A stretch of DNA of 11,807 bases from Pseudomonadota bacterium (GCA_023413605.1 JAEZPL010000032.1:1-11807); one strand, 5' to 3'. Shown: positions 1-7,950, counted from the stretch's first letter. Notes: generated from the letters alone by a model not told the origin. Numbers and translations: made by a program.

Positions 1-822
1 CCGCTCACCCACGGTCCGGTTCGCGGTGGTGGCCTGTTCGCGGCAGTCGGCGATGATGTTGCCGACCGTGACGCGTTCCCGTTCGTCCATGGTCAGTTGC
101 CAGCGGGCTTTTACCGCGATCCAATCCGCGACATAGGCGCAGATGTAGCCCTGCTGCGGCGGAAGCCAGTCTTCCGGGCCTTTGGAGCCCTTGGCGCGGT
201 TGGCCGCGGAGGAGACGGTGATCAGGGTCAGCGGATCGGTCATGTCGTTCGCGTAAGCGGCGCGCTTCTCGCGTGGCCAGTCGTAGCCGCCGCTGGCGTA
301 GGTTTCCTCCAGCGGCACGCGATGGTCGATGTCCACCTGACGAGGACTGGTGAAGGTCTCGCCTGTGTAGGGATCGTGCCAGACGCCGGCCTCGATGGAG
401 CAGCCGTTGGGTGACAGGGTGACCGGCTCGACGGAATCGCGGATCAGCACCTGTTCCCGCGTGTTCAGGCACTTGCTGTTCAATGTCAGCCAGTGCGGCC
501 ATTCCTCGCGGACGTAGCCACGGCGCATCTCGTCCTCGACCCGGATGCTGTCGAGCTTGGATTGAACGGCGGCGTAGTCGATGGTCGCGTCGGGGGTGGG
601 GCGGGGCGTCTGCGGAACCTTGGGCGGGCGCTGGGTGGTTTGCCTGGGATGAGGGTCCTCCCGGCCGAGGATCATGTCGAGCGTTCCGTGAGGCAGCAGA
701 TTGTAACGTTCCGCGACGGAGACCGCAGCCAGCACCAAAAGAATGGTGATAAGCCCGCGCAACGTGAGGGAGCGGCCGCGCCGCGCCGCCCGCTGCGGCG
801 GTCGTGAGTTCCGTCGAGCCAT
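1..822 (-). CDS. HNH endonuclease family protein (DUF1524), N-terminally anchored or exported; 3' end outside window
   Basis: An uninterrupted 274-codon frame runs from ATG (822) off the left edge, so the C-terminus is missing. The start is preceded by the Shine-Dalgarno GGAGAG, 4 nt upstream. A basic N-terminus (residues 1-18) is followed by one hydrophobic segment (about 20-37), then a Pro-rich linker (58-78). This pattern suggests a signal peptide or membrane anchor. The nuclease core contains DIDHRVPL (D166, H167), a later Asn/Lys region (N208, K211, K214) and a PEDWLPP segment, the layout of DUF1524 HNH proteins related to the GmrSD C-terminal domain. Cysteines at 118, 141, 228 and 260 would fit disulfides in an exported protein. 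I infer a metal-dependent DNA or RNA nuclease acting outside the cytoplasm or at the membrane; its substrate is unknown. It is divergent from the hydrogenase operon and probably unrelated to it. The family call is solid; the export is inferred from hydrophobicity alone. Confidence 0.82.
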   Translation of the reverse strand, partial: MARRNSRPPQRAARRGRSLTLRGLITILLVLAAVSVAERYNLLPHGTLDMILGREDPHPRQTTQRPPKVPQTPRPTPDATIDYAAVQSKLDSIRVEDEMRRGYVREEWPHWLTLNSKCLNTREQVLIRDSVEPVTLSPNGCSIEAGVWHDPYTGETFTSPRQVDIDHRVPLEETYASGGYDWPREKRAAYANDMTDPLTLITVSSAANRAKGSKGPEDWLPPQQGYICAYVADWIAVKARWQLTMDERERVTVGNIIADCREQATTANRTVGER

Positions 823-886
823 CAAACTCTCCGTCCTGTATGAGCCGGACGCGTCAATAGCAGAATGAGCGCCAGCCTGCGACAAA

Positions 887-906
887 TAGTCCGCCCTGCA
901 GGACTA
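887..906. repeat. Short inverted repeat in the divergent intergenic region
   Basis: TAGTCC (887-892) and GGACTA (901-906) form 6-bp arms around an 8-nt centre. The repeat lies between the divergent HNH gene and hydB, so it could be a regulator site for either one. No known consensus is matched and a chance origin is possible. Confidence 0.3.
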
Positions 907-925
907 AGTTGGTTCTGTGAAGGGC

Positions 926-953
926 TTCAACGCTCGGCCAAAGGGCGTATACT
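926..953 (+). promoter_or_regulatory. Possible sigma70-type promoter for the hydrogenase operon
   Basis: TATACT (948-953) matches the -10 consensus at 5 of 6 positions. With a 16-nt spacer, a weak -35-like TTCAAC (926-931) lies upstream. The -10 is about 49 bp before the hydB ATG. I saw no clear FNR (TTGAT-N4-ATCAA) or sigma54 (-24/-12) site in 823-1001. The weak -35 would fit an activated promoter. This is a guess from consensus only. Confidence 0.3.
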
Positions 954-1001
954 TCCCTCGTCAGGTCGGCCCGGTCACTTCGGGACGCGAGGGGACTGCC
1001 C

Positions 1002-2177
<1,176 letters not shown>

Positions 2178-2211
2178 GGCCGAAAAAATCGGATCAAGGG
2201 AGGAACCGACC

Positions 2212-2688
2212 ATGGTGCAGATCGAAGGGCTGGGCCATCTGCTTGCTGAACATCCGTTCTTCCGCGACATGCCGCCGGACGTGCGCGGCATTGTGGTCGG
2301 TTGCTGTTCCAACGCCCACTGGCGCCCCGGCGAGTTCCTGTTCAAGGAGGGCGGCACCGCCGATCATTTTTACCTGATCCGTCAGGGCACGGTGGCCGTG
2401 GAGGTGCATGCCCCAGGCCGCCCCGGTGGGGTGGTGGTGGAGAACATCGGGGAGGGGGAGATCATCGGCTGGTCCTGGCTGGTGCCGCCCTTCCGTTGGA
2501 CCTTCGATGCCCGCGCGGTGGAACAGGTGCGCGCCATCGCCATCGACGGCGCCTGCCTGCGCCGGAAGATCGACGAGAACCACGAACTGGGCTTCCATCT
2601 TTATCAGCGCTTCATCCCTGTGATGGGCCGCCGCATCGCCGAGGCGCGCCTGCGCATCGTCGAACTGACGACCGAAGCCGCGGAATGA
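2212..2688 (+). CDS. Cyclic-nucleotide-binding-domain protein without DNA-binding domain, in the hydrogenase operon
   Basis: The 158-residue product is a single Crp/Fnr-type beta-roll (about 5-115) followed by one helical stretch (115-155). There is no helix-turn-helix, so it is not a classic Crp/Fnr transcription factor. The start at 2212 is chosen because GGGAGG (2198-2203) sits 8 nt upstream; the frame is open further upstream but without family-like sequence. It lies between hydB and hydG, with a 13-nt gap to hydG, so it is co-transcribed. In the phosphate-binding cassette (G82-E83-I84-I85-G86, then W87-S88-W89-L90, then PPF-R95-W96), the Glu and Arg that bind cAMP in E. coli CRP are replaced by Trp and Thr by my hand alignment. 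It may bind another ligand or act as a structural or regulatory subunit of the hydrogenase. The domain call is firm and the role is unknown. Confidence 0.85.
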   Translation: MVQIEGLGHLLAEHPFFRDMPPDVRGIVVGCCSNAHWRPGEFLFKEGGTADHFYLIRQGTVAVEVHAPGRPGGVVVENIGEGEIIGWSWLVPPFRWTFDARAVEQVRAIAIDGACLRRKIDENHELGFHLYQRFIPVMGRRIAEARLRIVELTTEAAE

Positions 2689-2701
2689 CGGAGATACGCC
2701 C

Positions 2702-3568
2702 ATGGACGCCACCGTCCTTTCCCGTTCCGTGGCCGCGCCCTTACCGACTGACCCGATGGTTCCGCGCCCGTTCCAGATCGTGCGCCGGGTCCGGGAGGTG
2801 GACGGCTGCTTCACCCTGCACTTGAAAAGCCTGGACGGCCGGCCTTACGGCTTCAAGCCGGGCCAGTTCAACATGCTCTATGTGTTCGGGGTGGGGGAGG
2901 TGGCGATCTCCGTCTCCGGCGATTGCCGCGACCTGAACCAACTGGTCCACACGGTGCGGGAGGTCGGCACCGTCACCCGCGCCATGGCCGCGCTGAAGGT
3001 CGGCGACACCATCGGCGTGCGCGGCCCCTTCGGCAATCCCTGGCCCATCGAACCCGCCTACGGCCACGACGTGCTGTTCGTCACCGGCACGATCGGCCTT
3101 GCCCCGTTGCGCCCGCTGATCACCGAGGTGCTGAACCGGCGCGAGCATTTCGGGAAGGTGGTGATCTGCTACGGGTCCCGCGGTACTCACGACATCCTGT
3201 ATGAGCAGCAGTTGCACCAGTGGCGCGGACGGTTCGACATGCAGGTGCACGTCACCGTGCATTCCGCCGCCGCCGGCTACCGCGGTCGGGTGGGCAGTGT
3301 CGCGAACCTCGTGAAGATCGCGCGCTTCGACCCGGAGCAGACCATCGCCTATGTCTGCCGCTCGGAGACGATGACGCGCCCCGCCGTCCAGGCGCTGTAC
3401 GAACGCGGCGTGACCGCCGACCGCATCTATGTGACGCTGGAGCGCAACATGAAGTGCGGCGTGGGCTTCTGCGGGCACTGCCAGATGGGCGGTTCCTTCA
3501 TGTGCAAGGACGGCCCGGTCTACCGCTACGACACCATTGAGCACGTCTTCTCCGTGCGGGAGCTGTGA
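2702..3568 (+). CDS. hydG: Group 3b [NiFe]-hydrogenase gamma subunit, FAD/NAD(P)H- and 2Fe-2S-binding oxidoreductase
   Basis: The 288-residue product belongs to the ferredoxin-NADP reductase superfamily, HydG/PyrK-like branch. The FAD domain is at about 20-115 (FKPGQFNML at 51-59, then AISVSG at 69-73), the NAD(P)-binding domain at about 122-235, and a C-terminal 2Fe-2S motif is C252-x4-C257-x2-C260-x7-C268. It would exchange electrons between NAD(P)H and the FeS chain of HydB. Two nucleotide-domain signatures are unusual: the Gly-rich turn reads VTGTIGLAPLRP (127-138), and the usual late CGP motif reads C219-R-S-E-T-M224. The start has GGAG (2690-2693) 8 nt upstream. The 3' end abuts hydD, whose alternative GTG start overlaps this stop, which suggests translational coupling. 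Family and role are secure; NAD versus NADP preference cannot be read from the sequence. Confidence 0.92.
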   Translation: MDATVLSRSVAAPLPTDPMVPRPFQIVRRVREVDGCFTLHLKSLDGRPYGFKPGQFNMLYVFGVGEVAISVSGDCRDLNQLVHTVREVGTVTRAMAALKVGDTIGVRGPFGNPWPIEPAYGHDVLFVTGTIGLAPLRPLITEVLNRREHFGKVVICYGSRGTHDILYEQQLHQWRGRFDMQVHVTVHSAAAGYRGRVGSVANLVKIARFDPEQTIAYVCRSETMTRPAVQALYERGVTADRIYVTLERNMKCGVGFCGHCQMGGSFMCKDGPVYRYDTIEHVFSVREL

Positions 3569-3570
3569 TC

Positions 3571-4374
3571 ATGCCCCGAAAACGCCCCAAGCTCGCCGTC
3601 TGGAAATTCTCCTCCTGCGATGGCTGCCAGCTTTCTCTGCTGGACTGCGAGGACGAATTGCTGGCCGTCGCGGAGGCGGTGGAGATCGCCTATTTCCTGG
3701 AGGCCACGCGGGTGGAGGTCCGGGGGCCGTACGACATCTCGCTGGTCGAGGGCTCCATCGGCACGCCGCACGACGCGGAGCGCATCCGCAAAATCCGCGC
3801 GCAGTCGAAGGTGCTGATCACCATCGGCGCCTGCGCCACCGCGGGCGGCATCCAGGCCTTGCGGAACTTCCGCGACGTGGAGGGCTTCGTCCGCGCCGTC
3901 TACGCCCGGCCGGAGTTCATCGACACGCTGGCGACCTCCACCGCCATCCAGGACCATGTGAAGGTCGATTTCGAACTGCGCGGCTGCCCGATCAACAAGA
4001 TGCAGTTGCTGGAGGTGCTGAACGCCTTCCTGAACGGCCGCCGTCCGGTCATCCCGCCGCACAGCCAGTGCATCGAGTGCAAGCTGCACGGCACCGTCTG
4101 CGTCATGGTGGCCCACGGCACACCCTGCCTCGGCCCCGTCACCCAGGCCGGCTGCGGCAATCTCTGCCCCCGGCACGACCGTGGCTGCTACGGCTGTTTC
4201 GGCCCGAAGGAGACGCCCAACACGGCGGCTCTGGCGAAGCAGTTGACCGCGCTGGGGTGGACGGATGCGGACATCGCCAACGCCTTCCGGTCCTTCAACG
4301 CGAACGCGGAGGCGTTTCGGACGGAAGGGGATGCGCATGAGCGGGTAGGCCTGAGGATGGAATTGGAGCGCTGA
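3571..4374 (+). CDS. hydD: Group 3b [NiFe]-hydrogenase small (delta) subunit
   Basis: The 267-residue product is the electron-transfer small subunit that pairs with HydA. The N-terminal motif SSCDGCQLSLLD gives C16 and C19; with C88 (IGACAT) and C139 (RGCP) these are the expected ligands of the proximal 4Fe-4S cluster. Cysteines at 167, 170, 177, 186, 195, 199, 206 and 209 fit two further clusters near the C-terminus. There is no twin-arginine signal or C-terminal anchor, as expected for a cytosolic group 3 enzyme. ATG 3571 is preferred because GGGAG (3558-3562) lies 8 nt upstream. A GTG at 3565, overlapping the hydG stop, is possible but too close to that site and would add only two residues. 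The hydA start follows the stop after one base, so translation is very likely coupled. Confidence 0.94.
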   Translation: MPRKRPKLAVWKFSSCDGCQLSLLDCEDELLAVAEAVEIAYFLEATRVEVRGPYDISLVEGSIGTPHDAERIRKIRAQSKVLITIGACATAGGIQALRNFRDVEGFVRAVYARPEFIDTLATSTAIQDHVKVDFELRGCPINKMQLLEVLNAFLNGRRPVIPPHSQCIECKLHGTVCVMVAHGTPCLGPVTQAGCGNLCPRHDRGCYGCFGPKETPNTAALAKQLTALGWTDADIANAFRSFNANAEAFRTEGDAHERVGLRMELER

Positions 4375-4375
4375 C

Positions 4376-5677
4376 ATGGCCGAATCGCAAACCCGCACCA
4401 TCAAGGTCGATGCCCTGGCCCGGGTCGAAGGGGAGGGGGCGCTGTATGTCCGGGTGAAGGGCGGGGTGGTGCGGGACCTGAGGTTCCGCATCTTCGAGCC
4501 GCCCCGCTTCTTCGAAGCGCTGCTGGTTGGGCGGCCCTACGGCGACGCGCCGGACATCACGTCGCGCATCTGCGGCATCTGCCCGGTCGCCTACATCGTC
4601 GGGGCCAGCCATGCGATGGAGGATGCGTTGGGCGTCGCCGTGTCGGACAGCATCCGCCTGGCCCGCCGCCTGCTCTATTGCGGGGAGTGGATCCAGAGCC
4701 ACGTGCTGCACGCCTACCTGCTGCATGCGCCGGATTTTCTGGGCTTCGAAGATTCCATCCAGCTCGCCAAGGCGCATCCGGGCGTGGTGGAGCGAGCGCT
4801 GGACCTTAAGAAGACCGGCAACCGCATTCTGGAGGTGCTGGGCGGGCGCGCCGTCCATCCCGTCAACACCCGCGTCGGCGGCTTCTGGAAGGCGCCGCCG
4901 AAGGCCGATGTGCATGGGATGCTCGACGACCTGCGGCGGGCGCGGGATGCGGCGCTGGACACCGTGCGGCTGTTCGCCGGGTTCGAGTTTCCGGACTATC
5001 AGGACGACTACACCTTCGTGGCCCTGCACCATCCCGACGAATACGCCATCGACCGCGGGCGCATCGTCTCGAACCGCGGGCTGGACATCCCTGTCGCTGA
5101 TTTTGAAACGCGCTTCGGCGAGGAGCATGTCGCCCATTCCAACGCGCTGCACGGGGTGATGATGGGGGCGGGGCGGCCCTATCTGGTCGGGCCGCTGGCC
5201 CGCTACGCGCTGAACTTCGACCAATTGTCGGACGTGGCCAAGCAGGCGGCGCGGGATGCCGGGTTGCCGCGGGTGGTGCGGAACCCGTTCCAGAGCCTCG
5301 TGGTCCGCGCGGTGGAGACGGTCTACGCCTGCGACGAGGCGGTGAAACTGGCCGAGGCTTATGAGGAGTTCGATCCCGCCGCCATGCCCATCGTCCCGCG
5401 CGCCGGGCGGGGCACCGGCTGCACGGAGGCGCCGCGCGGCATCTGCTATCACCGCTATGAGGTGGACGATCAGGGCCGCATCACCTCGGCCAACATCGTG
5501 CCTCCGACCTCGCAGAACCAGAAACAGATCGAGGCCGACCTGCGCGGCGTCGTGCAGGCCAACCTGGATTTGTCCGACGAGCGGCTGAAAGGCCGCTGCG
5601 AGCAGACCATCCGCAATTATGACCCCTGCATCTCCTGCGCGACCCACGTCCTGACGCTGACGGTCGAGCGGGAATAG
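4376..5677 (+). CDS. hydA: Group 3b [NiFe]-hydrogenase large (alpha) subunit, NiFe catalytic subunit
   Basis: The 433-residue product carries the H2-activating site. The N-terminal Ni/Fe ligand motif is R65-I-C66-G-I-C69-P and the C-terminal one is D416-P-C418-I-S-C421-A-T-H424 (numbering within one residue). The acidic ARVEGEG motif is at 15-21, and EAPRG is at 351-355. All four Ni-binding cysteines are present. Nine residues follow His424; large subunits of this class are normally trimmed after this His/Arg by a dedicated endopeptidase, and a candidate is at 9730-10170. The cytosolic enzyme would couple H2 oxidation or H2 evolution to NAD(P)(H) via HydD, HydB and HydG, and sulfur reduction is known for archaeal relatives. 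The Shine-Dalgarno GGAG (4365-4368) lies inside the hydD end. It is the last gene of the operon. No terminator is visible, because the convergent LysR gene ends only 4 bp away. Confidence 0.96.
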   Translation: MAESQTRTIKVDALARVEGEGALYVRVKGGVVRDLRFRIFEPPRFFEALLVGRPYGDAPDITSRICGICPVAYIVGASHAMEDALGVAVSDSIRLARRLLYCGEWIQSHVLHAYLLHAPDFLGFEDSIQLAKAHPGVVERALDLKKTGNRILEVLGGRAVHPVNTRVGGFWKAPPKADVHGMLDDLRRARDAALDTVRLFAGFEFPDYQDDYTFVALHHPDEYAIDRGRIVSNRGLDIPVADFETRFGEEHVAHSNALHGVMMGAGRPYLVGPLARYALNFDQLSDVAKQAARDAGLPRVVRNPFQSLVVRAVETVYACDEAVKLAEAYEEFDPAAMPIVPRAGRGTGCTEAPRGICYHRYEVDDQGRITSANIVPPTSQNQKQIEADLRGVVQANLDLSDERLKGRCEQTIRNYDPCISCATHVLTLTVERE

Positions 5678-5681
5678 GCGA

Positions 5682-6545
5682 TCAGGCCCAGGCGGGTTCG
5701 GGCAGGCTTTCGGTCAGCAGGCGGGTGACCAGATCGGCGCCGTCACCGCGCAGGCCGTCGCGAACCAGCAGGGCCAACTCCGTTTCGGGCAGCGCGGGCA
5801 GGCCGTCCTCCACGCCCAGAAAGCGGGCGCTTGGGGGCAGGGCGCTGTGAGGCAGCACGCTGATGCCGAGCCCGCCGGACACCGCGGCGCGCACGCCCGC
5901 GTCGTTCGGGCTGGAATAGGCGACGCGCCACGCCCGCCCGGCCCGGTCAAGTTCGTGCACCGCGCGGTTGCGGTAGACGCAGCCCTGCGGGAACAGCACC
6001 AGCGGCAATGGGTCTTCCCGGTGCAAATCCTCGTCGGCGGGGCCGACCCAGCACAGCGGTTCCCGCCACGCGGTGTGGGCGCCGGGGTGGCCGGGTTCCT
6101 GCTTCACCAGCGCCAAGTCCAGGTCGCCGGTCTCGATGTCCGCGCGCAGCCGTACCGACAGGTCGCAGCGCACGTCCAGCCGCACCCGCCGGTTCTGCCG
6201 TGCGAAGTCGGCCAGCAGGCGGGGTAGACGTTCCACCGCGTAGTCCTCGGGCACGCCCAACCGCACCATTTCCGCCGCCGGGCGGCCGGACAGCGCCGCG
6301 TGCGCCTCGTCGTTCAGCGCCAGCAGGCGACGGGCGTAGCCGAGAAGCCGCTCTCCGTCGTCGGTCAGCAGCACCGAGCGGCTGTTGCGGTCGAGCAGCG
6401 ACAGGCCGACCTGCTCCTCCAGCCGGCGGATCTGCTGGCTGACGGTGGATTGCGTCTTGTGCACGCGCTCCCCCGCCCGCGTGAAGCCGCCGGCGTCCAC
6501 GACGGAAACGAAGGTGCGCAGCAGGCCGAGGTCCATCTCGCGCAT
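5682..6545 (-). CDS. LysR-family transcriptional regulator (LrhA/HexA-like)
   Basis: From ATG 6545 the product is 287 residues, normal for the family. The N-terminal winged helix-turn-helix covers about 4-63 (LLRTFVSVVDAGGFTRAGERV, then KTQSTVSQQIRRLEEQVG), and the rest is a two-lobed effector-binding domain. The TQSTVSQQIRRLE helix resembles the LrhA/HexA/PecT branch. The start is uncertain: the frame is open to 6617, but that would run through the palindrome at 6586-6603, and family members begin with a sequence like MDLxLLRTF, which fits 6545 or 6536. It is divergent from the EamA exporter gene, the usual arrangement of a LysR regulator with its target transporter, so I infer that it controls that exporter and itself. 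It is convergent with hydA and has no evident link to the hydrogenase. Confidence 0.9.
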   Translation of the reverse strand: MREMDLGLLRTFVSVVDAGGFTRAGERVHKTQSTVSQQIRRLEEQVGLSLLDRNSRSVLLTDDGERLLGYARRLLALNDEAHAALSGRPAAEMVRLGVPEDYAVERLPRLLADFARQNRRVRLDVRCDLSVRLRADIETGDLDLALVKQEPGHPGAHTAWREPLCWVGPADEDLHREDPLPLVLFPQGCVYRNRAVHELDRAGRAWRVAYSSPNDAGVRAAVSGGLGISVLPHSALPPSARFLGVEDGLPALPETELALLVRDGLRGDGADLVTRLLTESLPEPAWA

Positions 6546-6585
6546 GGGCGATCCATCGAAAACGTGAATGGGTAGTATCATAGCA

Positions 6586-6603
6586 TTCCATTTCCAAATG
6601 GAA
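6586..6603. promoter_or_regulatory. Perfect palindrome upstream of the LysR gene, candidate operator
   Basis: TTCCATTT (6586-6593) and AAATGGAA (6596-6603) are perfect 8-bp arms around CC. The site is 41 bp upstream of the chosen LysR start and in the shared region with the EamA gene. It contains the T-N11-A spacing typical of LysR boxes, so autoregulation and control of the exporter are plausible. Confidence 0.5.
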
Positions 6604-6625
6604 AGCCTCGCCCCCATCCTCTCTC

Positions 6626-6836
6626 ATACCGAAGGCCTTTGATGGCTTCCATCAAAGGCCTTCGGTTCAAACCCGGCAGCGCATGGCGCAGCCATGTGCG
6701 AAAGGGTCATACGGTCGGCGGATGAACACGTCCAGTGCCCGCCGACCGTCAAACCCGGCAGATCAATGCGTTGGCATTGATCGAGAGGGTGATACGGACG
6801 ACGCCTTCATGCGCCGGCCGTATCAGACGCATGAGG
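6626..6836 (+). ncRNA. Candidate structured 5' leader RNA: two tandem hairpin units before the EamA gene
   Basis: Two units of about 82 bp follow one another. Each has: an ATACSG-type 5' edge opening a long stem (P1), the identical segment TCAAACCCGGCAG (6667-6679 and 6749-6761), a second stem (P2b), and AAAGGGTCATACGG (6701-6714) or AGAGGGTGATACGG (6784-6797). P1 arms: 6628-6645/6649-6666 (18 bp, loop CTT) and 6711-6721/6739-6749 (11 bp). P2b arms: 6682-6687/6691-6696 (6 bp) and 6761-6769/6774-6782 (9 bp). ACCC of the identical segment can pair with the GGGT of the second segment in both units (6671-6674/6704-6707; 6753-6756/6787-6790). The stems differ in sequence between units but remain paired, and the unpaired segments are conserved. 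That is the signature of selected RNA structure. The element ends at the EamA ribosome binding site. I do not recognise the class; repeated extragenic palindromes are the main alternative. Confidence 0.6.
6628..6666. repeat. Perfect 18-bp inverted repeat with 3-nt loop
   Basis: Arms at 6628-6645 and 6649-6666 are exact reverse complements around CTT. It is the first stem of the tandem leader element. No T-run follows on either strand, so it is not a typical intrinsic terminator. Confidence 0.9.
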
Positions 6837-6844
6837 AAAGGGGA
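6790..6844 (+). promoter_or_regulatory. Competing stems and Shine-Dalgarno ahead of the EamA gene
   Basis: TGATACGG (6790-6797) pairs perfectly with CCGTATCA (6818-6825). Alternatively CTTCATGCG (6805-6813) pairs with CGCATGAGG (6828-6836; eight Watson-Crick pairs and one G-T). The two stems cross and so cannot form a simple nested fold together. The second covers the AGG at the 5' end of the Shine-Dalgarno AGGAAAGGGGA (6834-6844), 11 nt before the ATG at 6856. The layout is that of a translational on/off switch. It is seen by hand only, without energy calculation. Confidence 0.5.
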
Positions 6845-6855
6845 ACTCCAAGGCC

Positions 6856-7770
6856 ATGTCGGACACCGTATCGAACGCCGCGATGGATGCCGGGCGGTCG
6901 CCTGCCGCGTCGGACCGGGCGCCGCTGACCCTGATCGTGCCCTTCTGCCTTGCCTGGAGTTCGGCCTTCGCGGTTGGGAAGATCGGGCTGGCCGATTGTC
7001 CGCCGCTGTTGCTGCTGGCCCTGCGCTTTCTGATCGCGGGCGTGTTGCTGGTGGGCGTGGCGGGATTGCGTGGCGAACATCGCGGGCTGGGCGGGCGGAC
7101 CTTCGCCGCGCTTGCCGCGATCGGCCTGCTGAACCATGCGCTGTATCTGGGGCTCAGCTACAGCGGCATGGCGCTGGTGTCGTCGGGCCTGACCGCTCTG
7201 ATCATCAGCGTCAACCCGGTGCTGACCACGGCGCTTGCCGCCCTGCTGCTGGGCGAGGCGATGACGTGGCGCAAGGGTTTCGGCCTCGCGCTCGGCGTCT
7301 TGGGGGTGGGGCTGGTGGTGCGCGGGCGGCTTGGCACCGGGCTGGACGCGCCGTCAGGGATCGCGCTGGTGGTCGGCGCGCTGGTTGCGCTGTCGGCGGG
7401 GACGCTGCTGTTCAAGCGGATGGCGCCCAGGGCGGGCCTGTCGATGGGGACGGGCGTGCAGGTGCTGGTGTCGGGGCTGGCGCTGCTGCCGGTCGCGCTG
7501 GCGGTGGAGGATGCGGGCGCCATCCGCTGGACCGGAAGCCTGGTGGGTTCCCTGGCGTTTCAGGTGTTGGTGGCGTCCATCGGTGCCTATCTGCTCTGGT
7601 TCCGGCTGTTGCAACGGACCTCGGCAACGGAGGCCAGCGCCTATCACTTCCTGATGCCGCCTTTGGGGATGCTGTTCGGGTGGCTGCTGCTGGGCGAGAT
7701 GGTGCAGCCTTGGGATCTGTTGGGTCTCCTGCCGGTGGCGCTGGGCATCCGGCTGGTGACACGGGGGTAG
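6856..7770 (+). CDS. EamA-family (DMT superfamily) transporter
   Basis: The 304-residue product is very hydrophobic with about ten membrane segments in two homologous halves: EamA domain 1 at about 25-156 and domain 2 at about 166-300. Each half ends with the family signature (LLLGEAMTW at 131-138; LLLGEMVQPWDLLG at 277-290). Family members export amino acids, related metabolites or drugs across the inner membrane; the substrate cannot be read here. The start at 6856 follows AGGAAAGGGGA (6834-6844). The gene is divergent from the LysR gene and preceded by the candidate leader RNA, so two layers of control are likely: transcription by the LysR protein and translation or attenuation by the leader. 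Confidence 0.9.
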   Translation: MSDTVSNAAMDAGRSPAASDRAPLTLIVPFCLAWSSAFAVGKIGLADCPPLLLLALRFLIAGVLLVGVAGLRGEHRGLGGRTFAALAAIGLLNHALYLGLSYSGMALVSSGLTALIISVNPVLTTALAALLLGEAMTWRKGFGLALGVLGVGLVVRGRLGTGLDAPSGIALVVGALVALSAGTLLFKRMAPRAGLSMGTGVQVLVSGLALLPVALAVEDAGAIRWTGSLVGSLAFQVLVASIGAYLLWFRLLQRTSATEASAYHFLMPPLGMLFGWLLLGEMVQPWDLLGLLPVALGIRLVTRG

Positions 7771-7792
7771 GGGCACGGCGATGAGAGACCCG

Positions 7793-7808
7793 TTGGCGCC
7801 CGCGCCAA
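7793..7808. terminator. Small GC-rich stem-loop after the EamA gene
   Basis: TTGGCGC (7793-7799) and GCGCCAA (7802-7808) are 7-bp arms around CC, 23 bp after the EamA stop. No T-tract follows, so any role as a terminator is tentative. Confidence 0.35.
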
Positions 7809-7851
7809 AGTGATACGCCGTTCGCGAGGGATCAGGATCGGGTCCAGGATT

Positions 7852-7869
7852 GTTACGATTTTATGACGG
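7852..7869 (-). promoter_or_regulatory. Weak Pho-box-like site upstream of the Na/Pi gene
   Basis: On the minus strand the site reads CCGTCAT-AAAA-TCGTAAC. Compared with the Pho box (two CTGTCAT half-sites, 4-bp AT-rich spacer), the first half matches 6 of 7 and the second 3 of 7. The context (a phosphate transport-type gene) makes it plausible, but the second half is poor and the orientation is opposite to the gene. Confidence 0.2.
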
Positions 7870-7950
7870 CAACCTTTCTGGGCGCCAGCTCTTGAACGGC
7901 TGCCGGCTGCCCCTTTGAAACCCCTGGTTAGGGAAAGCCGCTTCCAGAAC

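Noticed and set aside
4295..5647. 450-codon minus-strand frame opposite hydA.
   Set aside because: A shadow frame; hydA carries all catalytic motifs on the plus strand.
6628..6666. 18-bp inverted repeat as a Rho-independent terminator.
   Set aside because: It lies between divergent genes where no transcript should end, and no T-run follows; it fits the leader element better.
6661..6679. GGTTCAAACCC resembles a tRNA T-arm.
   Set aside because: No acceptor, D or anticodon arms fit around it, and its second copy (6749-6761) lacks the GGT part. The segment is better explained as the conserved linker of the tandem hairpins.
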